The notes under the pieces are model-generated. The model saw only the letters and a list, made by a program, of their open reading frames with translations. It was not told the DNA's origin and searched no databases. From Haliotis asinina (taxonomy: Eukaryota; Mollusca; Gastropoda; Lepetellida; Haliotidae): a DNA stretch of 64,000 nt. Below are positions 10,348 through 21,069 of this stretch, one piece after another. The translations under genes and the position numbers were made by a program. Each line of letters opens with the position of its first letter. Position 1 is the stretch's first letter. The stretch is from the NCBI RefSeq assembly GCF_037392515.1, contig NC_090291.1, forward strand, positions 31,234,001 to 31,298,000, read 5' to 3'.

Positions 10348-10465
10348 TGGGTGGTTGGGTAGCCTGGTGGTAAGGCGTTCACTCGTGAAGCCAAAGACCC
10401 GGTTCGATTCCTCACATGGGTTCACTGTGTGAAGCCCGTTTCGGGTGTCATCCCGGGTGTCATTT
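10348..10465 (+). repeat. SINE family A copy, 3' truncated
   Basis: Head with box A-like GGTAGCCTGGTGG and box B CCCGGTTCGATTCCTCACAT, then GTGTGAAGCCCGTTTCGGGTG. The usual tail is absent. Confidence 0.8.
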
Positions 10466-10663
10466 AACCCAGCTTCTGAATGCTGCGATATCCAAATCTG
10501 TTTATATCAATGAATTTACTGATTCGTTTTCAAGCTTTTCATAATTCAGCATTAGTGACGTTCATTGGCCCACGTCAGCAGGTTCGTGAAACGCTCGGTC
10601 AATCTCAGGGGTACGGAAGCGCATTAGGGCCACGGTGAAACATTGTTTTAGTCTCATTTTCTC

Positions 10664-10912
10664 CTGCGTAGGAGATACCAAGTCCTACGTAGGAGATACC
10701 AAGTCCTACGTAGGAGATACGTTAGTAGGAGATAGTATCTCCTACGTTGGACTTACTACTTAGTATCCTCTACGTAGGACTCAGTACTTAATATCTCCTA
10801 CGTAGGACTTTTTATCACATACGTAGGACTTAGTATCTCCTACGTAGGACTTAGTATCTCCTACGTAGGACTTAGTATCTCCTACGTAGGAGTGTAGGAG
10901 ATGCTCGATATA
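10664..10912. repeat. Self-inverted 21-bp array built on the palindrome TCCTACGTAGGA
   Basis: Right half: direct repeats of CTCCTACGTAGGACTTAGTAT (21 bp, exact in the last three copies). Left half (to about 10720): the same unit in reverse orientation (CCTACGTAGGAGATACCAAGT). Each unit also contains a 12-bp perfect palindrome. The block could therefore fold as one long hairpin or as serial small hairpins. Confidence 0.92.
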
Positions 10913-11034
10913 TGTTATTATACATTAATCTGAAATGGTGGACTTAGTTCCCCTAGACACGGAAACCATTTCGTTTTTTACTGTTTCAGCCACTGTTTTA
11001 GAGATTACAGCCATTTGCTGCTTCATTTACGTTT

Positions 11035-11280
11035 AGAGTCTATAGTTATGTGCTATATTTACCATTAGAGTCTATAGTTATGTGCTATATTTACCATTAG
11101 AGTCTATAGTTATGTGCTATATTTACCATTAGAGTCTATAGTTATGTGCTATATTTACCATTAGAGTCTATAGTTATGTGCTATATTTACCATTAGAGTC
11201 TATAGTTATGTGCTATATTTACCATTAGAGTCTATAGTTTTGTGCTATATTTACCATTAGAGTCTACTATCATGTCATAA
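11035..11280. repeat. 32-bp tandem repeat, about 7.5 copies
   Basis: Unit AGAGTCTATAGTTATGTGCT followed by ATATTTACCATT, nearly identical between copies. One copy has TTTTG instead of TTATG, and the last is partial. Confidence 0.96.
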
Positions 11281-11703
11281 ATTTACTCGAAGAATCTACT
11301 GTTTCCTTCACCATTAGACTCGTGTGTTCAACTATACTACCCATCAAAAGTTGAGACTCACTAGATTAAATGTAGCCGCACACTTCAGTCAATTGTTCTA
11401 AACTAGATTTTGCAAAATATTCCATACTGTTTAAAGGTACTGTTTGCACATGAACTGATGTATAATAAAAGAAGATCGTAACGTTGACAAAATTGTTGTC
11501 ATGCGTTCAAAAAGTGAAAAATGGCAAATTCTTATCAAAACTTTATACCAAAACGCATCAGTTCACATGCACGACATTTGCACATGCTTCACACCAATTT
11601 GATGAATCATTCTCGTGCAATTAATCTGCATTCGGTTTCCCCCAAGCTGTTGGAGAAATTCATCTTCGTTGTAACCATGTATACATACATAACATATAGT
11701 GGG
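11281..11703. other. Intergenic, nothing recognised
   Basis: An 87-codon + frame at 11521 runs into the SINE and has no recognisable domain. Confidence 0.35.
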
Positions 11704-11998
11704 TGTGAGTCAAGTGGGTGTTTGAGTGAGTTTAGTTTTACGTCGCACTTAGCAATATTCCAGCTATATGGCGACGGTCTGTAAATAATCGAGTCAGGAC
11801 CAGACAATCCAGTGATCAACAACATGAGCATCGATCTGCGCAATGGGGAACCGATGACATGTGTCAACCAAGTCAGCTAGTCTGACCACCCGATCCCGTT
11901 AGTCGCCTCTTACGACAAGCATAGTCACCTTTTATGGCAAGCATGGGTTGCTGAAGGCCTATTCTACCCCGGGACCTTCACGGGTCGTGTGAGTCAAG
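11704..11998 (-). repeat. SINE family B, young full-length copy with target-site duplication
   Basis: Full family B read antisense: tail complement GTGAGTTTAGTTTTACGTCG, body to CCCCGGGACCTTCACGGGTC. Flanked by the 11-bp duplication TGTGAGTCAAG (11704-11714 and 11988-11998). Confidence 0.94.
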
Positions 11999-12183
11999 AC
12001 TTTTGATGGGTAGTATAATTGTTTCATATTACTTTCATGTGTTGGACTGACTGTTGTACTTTACTGCCTTGCCTTCAGTTTGCCCTATTGTCACGCGTTG
12101 CAGTTCGTTCACTGTTGCATGTTGCTCTTTCTATGGACGTTTTCTAACCTGATCCGTATTAGAATTTATCTAACATTCGTAAC

Positions 12184-12345
12184 AGGCGACTAACGGGATC
12201 AGGAGGCCAGGCTCACTGACTCACATGTCATCATATCCCAGTTGCGTAGATCGATGCTTATGATGTTGATCATTGGATCGCCTCGGTTGTTAACAAACCG
12301 CCGCCATATAGCTGGAATACTGCTCTGAGCGGCTTAAAACAAACA
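12184..12345 (+). repeat. SINE family B, 5' truncated
   Basis: Starts within the body (AGGCGACTAACGGGATCAGG) and runs to CCGCCATATAGCTGGAATAC and the degraded tail GAGCGGCTTAAAACAAAC. Confidence 0.85.
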
Positions 12346-12985
12346 TCAGCAGTCACAACGAGGTCATGATTAAAAAAATCAGTAATTGGAAATGTGGCCG
12401 TCGATGCAAGGCGTGAGCTGGTCAGGCATCTTCCTCGTGGTCAGCAATACGGGTAATATTTTCGGTCTTTCATTCAAGAATCAAGACATACAATTCAAAC
12501 ATGATGAGAAAGTTCCTTCGAAAGCCTAGTGGTGCCACTTTTGTGCAATAGATTCATTCTTTAACCAAATGTTCTCCGTTCTCACTTTTACAATTCTCTA
12601 CATTTCAGCTCACTTCTCATTTTTTAATAGTATGTTTTTTGCTCTTTTTTTCTTTTTTCTTTTTTTTTTTTTTTTTTTTTTTTTGGGGGGGGGGGGGGGG
12701 GGGTTGTTGTTGTTTCTGATTTCTTACTCACTGTTTTTTTTAGAAAATTAAAGCATTTTCTCCTAAACTCTACTCTCTTAATTCGAGTATTATCTCAAAA
12801 TTTAAGAGTTCTTAAGAAACCAGAATTAACCAGAAACCAGAAATATAACTGGAATTATGAGAAATATTTACAAATAAAACCAAAAAAGGGACATTTGGCT
12901 GCAAAACATATTTGATGCTTCATGATTCGCACGATCAGGCTGTCGTATTTTCTCATGTTGGAATTCCAGCGTCAATTCCGTCATG
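12346..12985. other. Intergenic with poly(T)-poly(G) tract
   Basis: A homopolymer block (T run then G run, about 12636-12704) is the only feature. The 60-codon frame over it is an artefact of the homopolymers. Confidence 0.6.
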
Positions 12986-13005
12986 GAAATATTTGAAACA
13001 CATGG

Positions 13006-13172
13006 CCAACACAAATTTTATAACACCAGACAAAATACTTTATTATTTCATTTACAAAATGATCAACAATTTCAAAAGATATTGAAACAAATGACCAACA
13101 CAAATTTTATAACACCTAACAAAATAGTTTATTATTTCATTTACAAAATGATCAACAATTTCAAAAGATAGT
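13006..13172. repeat. 89-bp tandem duplication
   Basis: Two copies of a unit running from CCAACACAAATTTTATAACACC to GATCAACAATTTCAAAAGATA, with a few substitutions (CAGA/CTAA, CTTT/GTTT). Confidence 0.9.
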
Positions 13173-13371
13173 ATAATAAATAATAACGCAATAAAATAAC
13201 TGTATATTGTTTGGCTCTTTTGTAGAAATATTATACCACATTTTCAAAGCCAGGTATTTCATGTATTTCGGAATGTGAAAAATCAAAATGATATAGGTAG
13301 GACTGCAATTAATCTTTGCCAAGATACACATAGTTTCAATGCATGATATGCGAACCACATTGATCGCCAAA

Positions 13372-13490
13372 TATGTGGATCGATGCTCATACTGTTGCTC
13401 ACTGGATTACCTTATCCAGAATCGATAATGTGCCGATAGTCGCCATATAGCTGGAATACGTCTGAGTGCGGCGTCAAACAACAAAAACAA
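13372..13490 (+). repeat. SINE family B, 3' half
   Basis: Retains GTGGATCGATGCTCATACTG, GTCGCCATATAGCTGGAATA and GAGTGCGGCGTCAAAC. Confidence 0.8.
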
Positions 13491-14502
13491 CAACACTTGG
13501 AAGTATTATCCCTTCGCGCGTCACACAATAAAACTATACAAATGTTGTTGCGCATATACATTTCTAGTCTAATCAACAATATAATTTACTTGCTTGTATG
13601 ATATGTCAACATTGGTAACATTGGAAAACATGTTTCCTGAAAATTACTCCAGTCTAGCTTTGCACAATTCACCATGCTGCATGTTCTGAGTTTGTTTACA
13701 ATTACTTCCAGCAGAAAATGGGTACCCGGTAGTCTGAGTCATATGACTTCTAATCTTCTTAGGCTGTTTTGGTTATCCGGGGTAATAATGTCCATAGTAT
13801 CGTATGCGCTTAAAGCATATTTTTGCTGAGTTCACCGCTATATAAATGTCCAAATATAATATTATGTTCCTAGTGACGTTAGTCACCGACAGTTCAGTAC
13901 AGTAACCAATACAAGTACACAAAAGTACATTATCACACTGCCGTATATACCTATAAAACTTTATGAGTTATAACCTTTCTGAACTGCACCCTCAGTCAAT
14001 GACAGCCACACCTAACATTACTCAATAATAAGGTAACGAATTATTCAAAAACATTATGCCATTCTGGATGGAAAGATTAATTATATAGAATGTGATCAGA
14101 GTTTGTTTGCTTTTTCTCATACAGTTCCTTATCTTTGACAGCGACATACTACTCTATCACTGCATGAAGTGATAACTAGAATTTTTGTGTACATCATTTA
14201 TCAAGAAAATATATTTAAAAAACACACAAAGGATAAGGTGTTCCATAACCGAATATTTCTTTCGATCAACAGTGTCCGCTGAAAATAGATAGTTCGAAAC
14301 ATACCTTTGTATTTTGTACAAACAGCTATTTTACAGCTTCTATAACATTAGCAACATGTTTGGAAGTTAATTAAATGCTGATAAAAACATGACTGATATG
14401 GACGTTTTCTTTACATACGTTATAAATCTTAGTGTTTTTAAACGACACACGTGCATCATTTGTTATTGTGGAACGACATTGTGAAAGAGGGCTAAAACAA
14501 AA

Positions 14503-14541
<39 letters not shown>

Positions 14542-14816
14542 ATATATATTTTGGTAAATGATATTACTCGAGCAACCCAGTATTAACAAGAACTATCGAA
14601 GACTCTCAAAAACAACATAACTGCCATGGAACATGTCAGATACTGCAAGATACAAATTATGAAAACAGGTAAACAGTCAATACTAAAGACAGTGTTTTAT
14701 GGTACCAAGAGTATCATGAAGCCAGTTACTAGCAGCTTACAAAGAACATCTTGTGGGAAAACTCACACGAATTTTGATTTGCAATACGACAAAATATGTT
14801 ATTCTCCTGGGTACCG
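13491..14816. other. Intergenic with a (TA)n microsatellite
   Basis: AT-rich with no supported gene. An interrupted TA/TATG microsatellite lies at about 14506-14550. Short frames at 14371 and 14626 have no recognisable content. Confidence 0.5.
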
Positions 14817-15460
14817 ATCCACAAAGAGTTCGTAACGCTATGGTTTTAGTAAGCATATGATAAACTAGTGGGTTACGGCAATTCGTAACTTTACGAACAC
14901 TTTGAAGATCGGGCCCTATGCCCTTATTCTCGAAACGTTCGTAGACTTAAGAATTCTTACCTTTGATCATAGTCTATGTCAGGAATAGACTTAAGAAGTT
15001 CGTAGGATTACGAACGTTTCGAGAATAGCTAGCCTGGATAGCTATTCTACGAACTTCTTAAGCTCATTCTTAACACACTGGCTAAGATCAAGGTTAAGAA
15101 TATTTAGGGCTACGAACATTTCGACTATAGGGACCCTGATCTGGTTCCCGACCTACAAAGGATTCGTCTCGTTACGACATTCGTAAAATTATTATAAACT
15201 ATAGAGTTACGGCATGTCGTAGGGTCACGAACGCTTTGTGGATCGGAGTCCTGATATGGGCCCTTATTCTCGAAGCGTTCGGATCCCTAAGAATTCTTAA
15301 CTTTGAGCGTAGCCAACGTGTTAAGAATGGGTTTGAGAAGTTCGTAGGGTTACGAACGTTTCGAGAATAGCTAGTCCCATTCCACGAAACGTTCCTAGCG
15401 CCACAACTATAGAGATATGGAATATCGTAACGTTACGAAAGCTTTGTGGATCGGGGCCCT
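14817..15460. mobile_element. Cluster of about six small TIR elements from two MITE families
   Basis: Type X (TIR GATCCACAAAG(A/C)(G)TTCGTAACG) at about 14817-14916, 15140-15247 and 15376-15458. Type Y (TIR TATTCTCGAAACGTTCGTAG) at about 14926-15030, 15036-15128 and 15260-15372. Each is roughly 80-115 bp, with ends that pair as inverted repeats and a short AT-rich middle. They abut almost end to end, so repeated insertion into or next to one another is likely. Confidence 0.75.
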
Positions 15461-15489
15461 GATCAGGTTTTTGGGTGTCACTGATTCTG

Positions 15490-15600
15490 TGCTGTCGTGG
15501 ACAGAGTGTCTCACAAGAGAAAAGCAGGTCGGGGTTCGATCCCCTGGCCGTTACGGGCGGAGAGACGTTTATAGGTGCTACTTTCTGTTACCCTGCCTTC
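15490..15600 (+). repeat. tRNA-like SINE head of another family
   Basis: A box B sequence (GGGGTTCGATCCCC) with pairing arms follows a box A-like GTCGTGGACAGAG. The rest does not match families A-C. No full cloverleaf can be drawn, so this is not called a tRNA gene. Confidence 0.45.
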
Positions 15601-16485
15601 CTTCATAGTAATACAAGAACTCGAATGCGAATGGAAAATGCGAAAATTATGTAAATAGTGACACAGTATAGCAATGGACTAGCACTATAACACAATTCAC
15701 GACTAGTATAAGCACATGTACATATACTCACACACATGCGCATGCACTGTCCAGTGATAAAGGAAATAACCTCGGTAACGAGTCAAAACCAACGTCACAT
15801 CGCGATCTCACATCCCTTTATGAGAGCTAATTATTTCCAGTAAAAATTAATATGGTTTTTTTCTTCTTTATTTGGATGTTTTTTTGTTTTGTTTTGTTTT
15901 GTTTTGTTTCCCTTTCACATCGGTGTCTTTGAATCGCATGTTATCTGTCCGGTGGGGCCCAGTTTAATAATTTCGGTTTACTTAGCATCGTCAAACACGG
16001 TGCACCAAGCGGACGCAGCTCTGGACTGTCGCGAAATAGCCACCCGCTATCGAAAAAGCGATCACAGCGCTGGACGACAAATACATCAACAAGCTAAAAC
16101 AAGTACGTCAAGCAATATACCAAATACATCAATCACTATAACAATCAAACAAAGTAGTCTTTATGGCTGAGTGGCCTAGCGTTTTAACTCTTATAAAAGA
16201 TACTTAAAAGAAATATTTTGAAAATTAAACTTTCCTTATCACACACCATAGCCACTCTGCTCTCTGAAAGCTAATATTTTGGCAAAAATGTAGAATATGG
16301 AAGTCGAAGTTGCGTAATTCGTTGTTGATTAAAAGTGAGTGTTCCACTCGTATCGTCTATCTGACACTGTAAGCGTGATTTTGGACATCACCGGTTCACG
16401 TGAACTTATGGGTGTGACCTTTACCGGCTTTTGAAAATATCTTGAATTTATATCTTATTACATTAGAGATACATTTCAATACATA
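15601..16485. other. Intergenic, nothing recognised beyond a (GTTTT)n run
   Basis: A GTTTT pentanucleotide run lies at about 15882-15908; otherwise no gene or repeat is supported. Confidence 0.45.
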
Positions 16486-16781
16486 CTAATGTTTTAGTGA
16501 GTGAGTGAGTGAGTTTAGTTTTACGTCGCACTTAGCAATATTCCAGCTATATGGCGACGGTCTGTAAATAATCGAGTCTGGACCAGACAATCCAGTGATC
16601 AACAACATGAGCATCGATCTGCGCAATTGGGAACCGATGACATGTGTCAACCAAGTCAGCTAGTCTGACCACCCGATCCCGTTAGTCGCCTCTTACGACA
16701 AGCATAGTCACCTTTTATGGCAAGCATGGGTTGCTGAAGGCCTATTCTACCCCGGGACCTTCACGGGTCCTAATGTTTTAG
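16486..16781 (-). repeat. SINE family B, young full-length copy with target-site duplication
   Basis: Near-identical to the copy at 11704. Flanked by a perfect 12-bp duplication CTAATGTTTTAG (16486-16497 and 16770-16781). Confidence 0.96.
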
Positions 16782-16861
16782 AATATAAAGTGACACAATA
16801 TATACATGTGAACAGGAATTATGAATTGAACATGGTGTTGACCGATTTTAATAGTCCCGTT

Positions 16862-16940
16862 AGTGAGTGAGTACTTTCAGCAATATTCCAGCAATATCAC
16901 AGCCAGGGACACTAGAAACGGGCTCAACACATTTCTCCCT
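16862..16940 (-). repeat. SINE family A 3' tail fragment, antisense
   Basis: GTGAGTGAGTACTTTCAGCA, AATATTCCAGCAATATCACA, then CAGGGACACTAGAAACGGGC. The head is missing. Confidence 0.7.
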
Positions 16941-16950
16941 CATAGTCCTG

Positions 16951-17105
16951 ATGGGCCCTGCGGTGTTCTAGTGGTTAAAGCGTTTGCTCGTCACGCCGAA
17001 GACCTGGGTTCGAGTCCTCGCACAATGTGGGAGGCCCATTTCTGGTCCGACGTGATATTGCTGAAATATTACTAATAGTGGCGTAAAACTAAAGTATCTC
17101 ACTGA
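16951..17105 (+). repeat. SINE family A copy
   Basis: Head with box A-like TGTTCTAGTGG and box B TGGGTTCGAGTCCTCGC, tail GTGGCGTAAAACTAAAGTAT then CTCACTGACA. It lies tail-out, head to head with the fragment at 16862. Confidence 0.88.
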
Positions 17106-17373
17106 CATACTCTTCGTCCTGTTAGTTTTAAGTCACATTACTTGCTATATTTCTGTCATGTCGATATATGTACAAGCACATGCCTAACAGTCGGGCAAAG
17201 GAAAATATACATTGAAAATTGGATTTGACCCAAAGTATGACTAACACTATTTAAACGTTGCCAAAGATAAAAACCCGTCGCTACAACCTGAAAACTTTGT
17301 CGAAACAGAAATATGATGCCCGTGTCAAATATATCTCCATCAAAGGTACATTTCTTGTTGTTTTTCAGCCGGT

Positions 17374-17535
17374 TCGGTAGGGTAGCCTGTTGGTTAAAGT
17401 ATCCACCTTTCGCGCCAAAGGCCGGTTCTATACCCAAAGTAGGTACATTGTGTGAGGTCCAATTCCGGGTGCATCCGACGTGATATTGCTCGATTATTGC
17501 AAAAAGGCGACGTAAAACTCATTCACTGACTCACT
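17374..17535 (+). repeat. SINE family A copy
   Basis: Box A GGTAGCCTGTTGG, a degraded box B (GCCGGTTCTATACCC), and tail GGCGACGTAAAACTCATTCA. Confidence 0.85.
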
Positions 17536-17643
17536 CGTGATCAGTCACCAGTTAACACGGGAATATATCTTCTTTTGTGCGGCAGGTCGGAGACGAAGAT
17601 AGAATACGTGAAAAGATCGTTACGTTGCAACACCTGCAACATA

Positions 17644-17935
17644 TCTTTGTTGAAGTGAGTGAGTGAGTGAGTTTAGTTTTACGCCACACTGCAATATTCA
17701 AGCTATATGGCGGCTGTCTGTAAATAATATGAGTCTGGACCAGACAATCCAGTGATCAACAACATGAGTATCGAACTGCGCAGTTGGGAACCGATGACAT
17801 GTGTCAACCAAGTCAGCGAGCCTGACCACCCGATCCCGTTAGTCGCCTCTTACGACAAGCAAAGTCGCCTTTTATGGCAAGCATGGGTTGCTGAAGGCCT
17901 ATTCTACCCCGGGACCTTCACGGGTCTCTTTGTTG
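17644..17935 (-). repeat. SINE family B, young full-length copy with target-site duplication
   Basis: Antisense full copy ending CCCCGGGACCTTCACGGGTC. Flanked by the perfect 9-bp duplication TCTTTGTTG (17644-17652 and 17927-17935). Confidence 0.94.
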
Positions 17936-19224
17936 TAACCTTGTACAATTATACATTCGTGACACGTTTGTGCCAGTATATAGATTATTTTACATATACA
18001 CGTATATACCTGTTTTTCCTATAGTTCACTCAAGTCTTTGTAACGTCTCCCGCCCGCGGGATCATAGTTATTAACGTTTGAAGGGGTATGTTGTTTTTTT
18101 TTCTTTTTTTCGTTTAATATACATATCAGTAATATTCTCAACCCTTCCGGTTAAGGATTCATAATTTATGGACGAAGGGATGGGATAAACGATTTGAGGA
18201 GGAGGGGGATTCATCTATCCTTATCAAGGGTGGTAAAGCGAGCCAACACTTATTTACACATGTACCAGAGAGGCGTCATTGACTTTGTACGTGACATTCA
18301 AAAGAAGGGGGGGGGTGGAGTGAGGTGGGGTCACTTGTTACTTCTTTTTGGACACGACGTTTAGCGGGGGTCATTCACATTGCACATGTTTCTTCATGTA
18401 AATTACCAGCAGCAGCGGCAACACCTAACCATAAAGGAGGGTCAGGGGTATTCGCTAATTTACGGTGGGTTGACGACATCGCAGGTTCCCGTTTCTGAAT
18501 GTAACAGGGTTTCCCTTAACTATAAATGGTTGGTGTTAGACTGCTAAGGCTAAATAAAACATGTTATTTGTTTCGGGCATCGGCGTGTGGCAGTTTCTCA
18601 CTGCCATTTAAAGAAAATAATTTTGCCTTGCCCGCGTCCCGATCATCCATTGTCCACTATAAGAACGAATGTCTCTAAGAATAGGTGTGACTGAATCTAC
18701 AACTCATCAACACGTGCTAAACTTCCCAAGATTTCTGAGAGTAAAAAAATGTGTTCATCCCTCGTCACTTCTTTTTTCTACAAACAATTTAAAAAAGTCC
18801 TAACGCCCTCGTCACTTTTGAAAAAAAAAGAAACATTTCCGTTCTTACGCAGCCTACTGCATATATCTCATAGTAACGATTCACTACCAACTGTAGCGAT
18901 GAGTGGTCACAATCTAAATGAACGCAGATACCTTTGTTGGATATCTAGTCGTCTTGAAGATTTCACAAACACCGTCAGTGGCTCATTCCTCATACAGCAG
19001 GAAGATCTGACCGCTCAGATAACTGAGTTCTCCCGCTAACCAATGTGAGTTTTCTCAAACAAATTGTGTTGAATTCTCTAGAACCTGGACATCATAATTT
19101 CTGTTCAAGAAGGGTTGCACTCAGAAATGGGGAATGCAGGTCATGTTAGCATGGAATGATAGCCCTGCTTCAGTTGTCCATTTGGATCTAGCCTCTCATG
19201 GTCAATAGTATAAAAGAATAAATA
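17936..19224. other. Intergenic, nothing recognised
   Basis: Contains a G-rich run near 18307-18330 and a 96-codon frame at 18749 with no recognisable domain. It may include 3' UTR of the minus-strand gene ending at 19659. Confidence 0.35.
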
Positions 19225-19411
19225 TCTTAACGAGGGGCGGTGGGATAGCCTAGTGGTTAAAGCGTTAGCCCGTCATATTAAAGAGCTGCGTTCGATTCCA
19301 ACATGGGTACAGTGTGTGAAGTCCATTTCTGGTGTCTCCCGCCGTGATAGATTGGAATATTACTAAAAGCGGCGCAAAGCTACACTCACTCACTCACTCA
19401 CTCTTAACGAG
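19225..19411 (+). repeat. SINE family A copy with target-site duplication
   Basis: Full copy with box A GATAGCCTAGTGG and box B GCGTTCGATTCCAACAT. Flanked by the perfect 10-bp duplication TCTTAACGAG (19225-19234 and 19402-19411). Confidence 0.95.
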
Positions 19412-19658
19412 ATTAAAACTGAACAAGGTAAAACTAGAAACCCTTCTTTGATATCAGTCTTTCCTCTAAAGACTAAGCGAGGATCCTCATCAGACGGAAG
19501 GATGCTTCTGCTGTTTGAGGACAGAGCAGGACGATGTTTTAATCTCTGATACCACTGGCTACCCAGCTGACCAACATAGTGCTCTAGTGCAACAGCGTGC
19601 TAGTGCAACAGTGTGCTCTTTCAACAGAGTGCTAGTGTAACAGAGTGCCATTGTGGAC

Positions 19659-20068
19659 TCAACAGTTCTCTTCGTGATGCCGACCAGTGTCTGTTGATGA
19701 CACCCACGCCACCTTCTTCGGTACTTGCGTCGTCTCTGTGGACTGCTGGTCAGAGATGTCTTTTTCATGGTGAGAGGTATTGATGCTGTTTGACCTCTTG
19801 GGACACAGATGGGTAAAGTAGCCGACAAGTGTCTTCGTTGGTGACGTCTTTATGAAGATGGTAAGTACCACCAAGGACGCGGCTATCTCCTCCAACCTGA
19901 GGACTGTTTGTAGTATCCACCATGGCCATGACTCCACGAAGATCTTGGTGGTGAACACGCCGAAGTCGGAAACGGCGGAGTAGAGGTTGGTGACGCAGAT
20001 GGAAAAAGAGATGAAGGCGGACATGTAGATTGTCTTGGTCAGCCGCAGGAGACGAAGGGTTTGCTCGT
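19659..20068 (-). CDS. PRRT3/4-like seven-TM protein, terminal exon
   Basis: The acceptor (TTTACGTTCCAG on the minus strand) precedes ACGAGCAAACC at 20068. The exon completes a split Asp codon from the exon ending at 25367, giving DEQTLRLLRLTK in frame. It encodes two hydrophobic segments (TKTIYMSAFISFSICVTNLY and WWILQTVLRLEEIAASLVVL), taken as TM6 and TM7, then a polar Ser/Thr/Lys-rich tail of about 60 residues ending at the stop at 19659. The aromatic-rich PWW before the last helix resembles the matching place in PRRT3/4. Open sequence continues upstream of the acceptor but lacks similarity, so I exclude it. No minus-strand AATAAA was seen close downstream. Confidence 0.78.
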
Positions 20069-20623
20069 CTGGAACGTAAATAAACATAAACATATCCACA
20101 AGTTGTTGGGTTGAACTGCATCCTGAACATGGATGAGGACTTAGTAGTAGGGAAGTAGGTCCAAAGCCCAACACAAGCCTCAGATGTTTACAAATTTGAT
20201 GAACCTAACATACCCGGTTATGGCAGCGTAAAAAGTAGAAACATTATCGAATCCAAGATCACAGGGTGCGCCCCAACACGTCGTACACTTGGACAAGATC
20301 TATGAACGTTTGATACACATATTCGATTAACTAATCAATGGCTTTCGTAGTTTCAGGTTCCACAGACACATTCCCATCACAATCCACCATAATGCAGGTC
20401 TGTGTATTAAAACGGGATTAATTACATGAATTACGGACAATTAAGGAAGAAGTATCCACGCTGACTCCAGCCGAAAATAATTAATAATTACTACTCCGTC
20501 ATACGAACTGGAGGTTGAACATCTGGGGTCAATTAATAAGATATATTATTAACAATAATGGTGTGCATTAAAGAAAATTACACGTTTTCTAAAAACAAAT
20601 TTCCACATTACAGAATACAGCCT
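20069..20623. other. Intron of the PRRT3/4-like gene, left part
   Basis: No recognisable repeat or exon. An 11-bp word ACAGAATACAG just before 20624 recurs at 21102, a possible but poorly placed duplication. Confidence 0.4.
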
Positions 20624-21069
20624 GAAGAATGAGGACTATGATTTATGGATAAATAACTTCTTTTATTCAGTGAGTGCGACGTTTCGACATAGATACTAAT
20701 GTCGTTGTCAAGCAAATGGTACACGGTAATGAATTTGTGGAGGAATAAAATACATGAATTGTTGTTACAATGAATGAGAAGACGATGAATTGTCTATACA
20801 ATTAATGAGGTTGATGTACACAAGCTGATGGGAAGCCAGAAGTTAATAAGGAGTAGGGTATAGGAGATTGGAAGCCAGTAGGGTGATGTTATAACAAAGT
20901 GGATTGAAGTACAGACTTATTATTTGTAACAACAATCAATGTATATATTCCTCCACAAATTCATTACCCTGTACCATTTGCTTGACAACGACATTAGTAT
21001 CTATGTCGAAACGTCGCACTCACTGAATAAAAGAAGTTGTATATCCATAAACCATAGTCCTCATTCTTC
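20624..21069. mobile_element. Penelope-like terminal sequence in inverted-repeat arrangement
   Basis: Left arm 20624-20770 (GAAGAATGAGGACTATG, TTTATGGATAAATAACTTC, GCGACGTTTCGACATAG) and right arm 20922-21069 are reverse complements over about 146 bases, with a roughly 150-base centre. Each arm carries a hairpin GACAT...ATGTC followed by GAAACGTC, a signature I associate with Penelope-like element termini. No coding sequence remains. The element lies in the PRRT3/4-like intron. Confidence 0.7.

Noticed and set aside
12569..12751. Phe/Gly-rich frame
   Set aside because: Runs over the poly(T)-poly(G) tract.
19765..20130. Arg/His-rich 121-codon minus-strand frame
   Set aside because: Alternative-frame shadow of the PRRT3/4-like terminal exon.
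20680..20720. Functional hammerhead ribozyme
   Set aside because: The hairpin and GAAAC core are present but the CUGAUGA strand is not, so activity is not supported.
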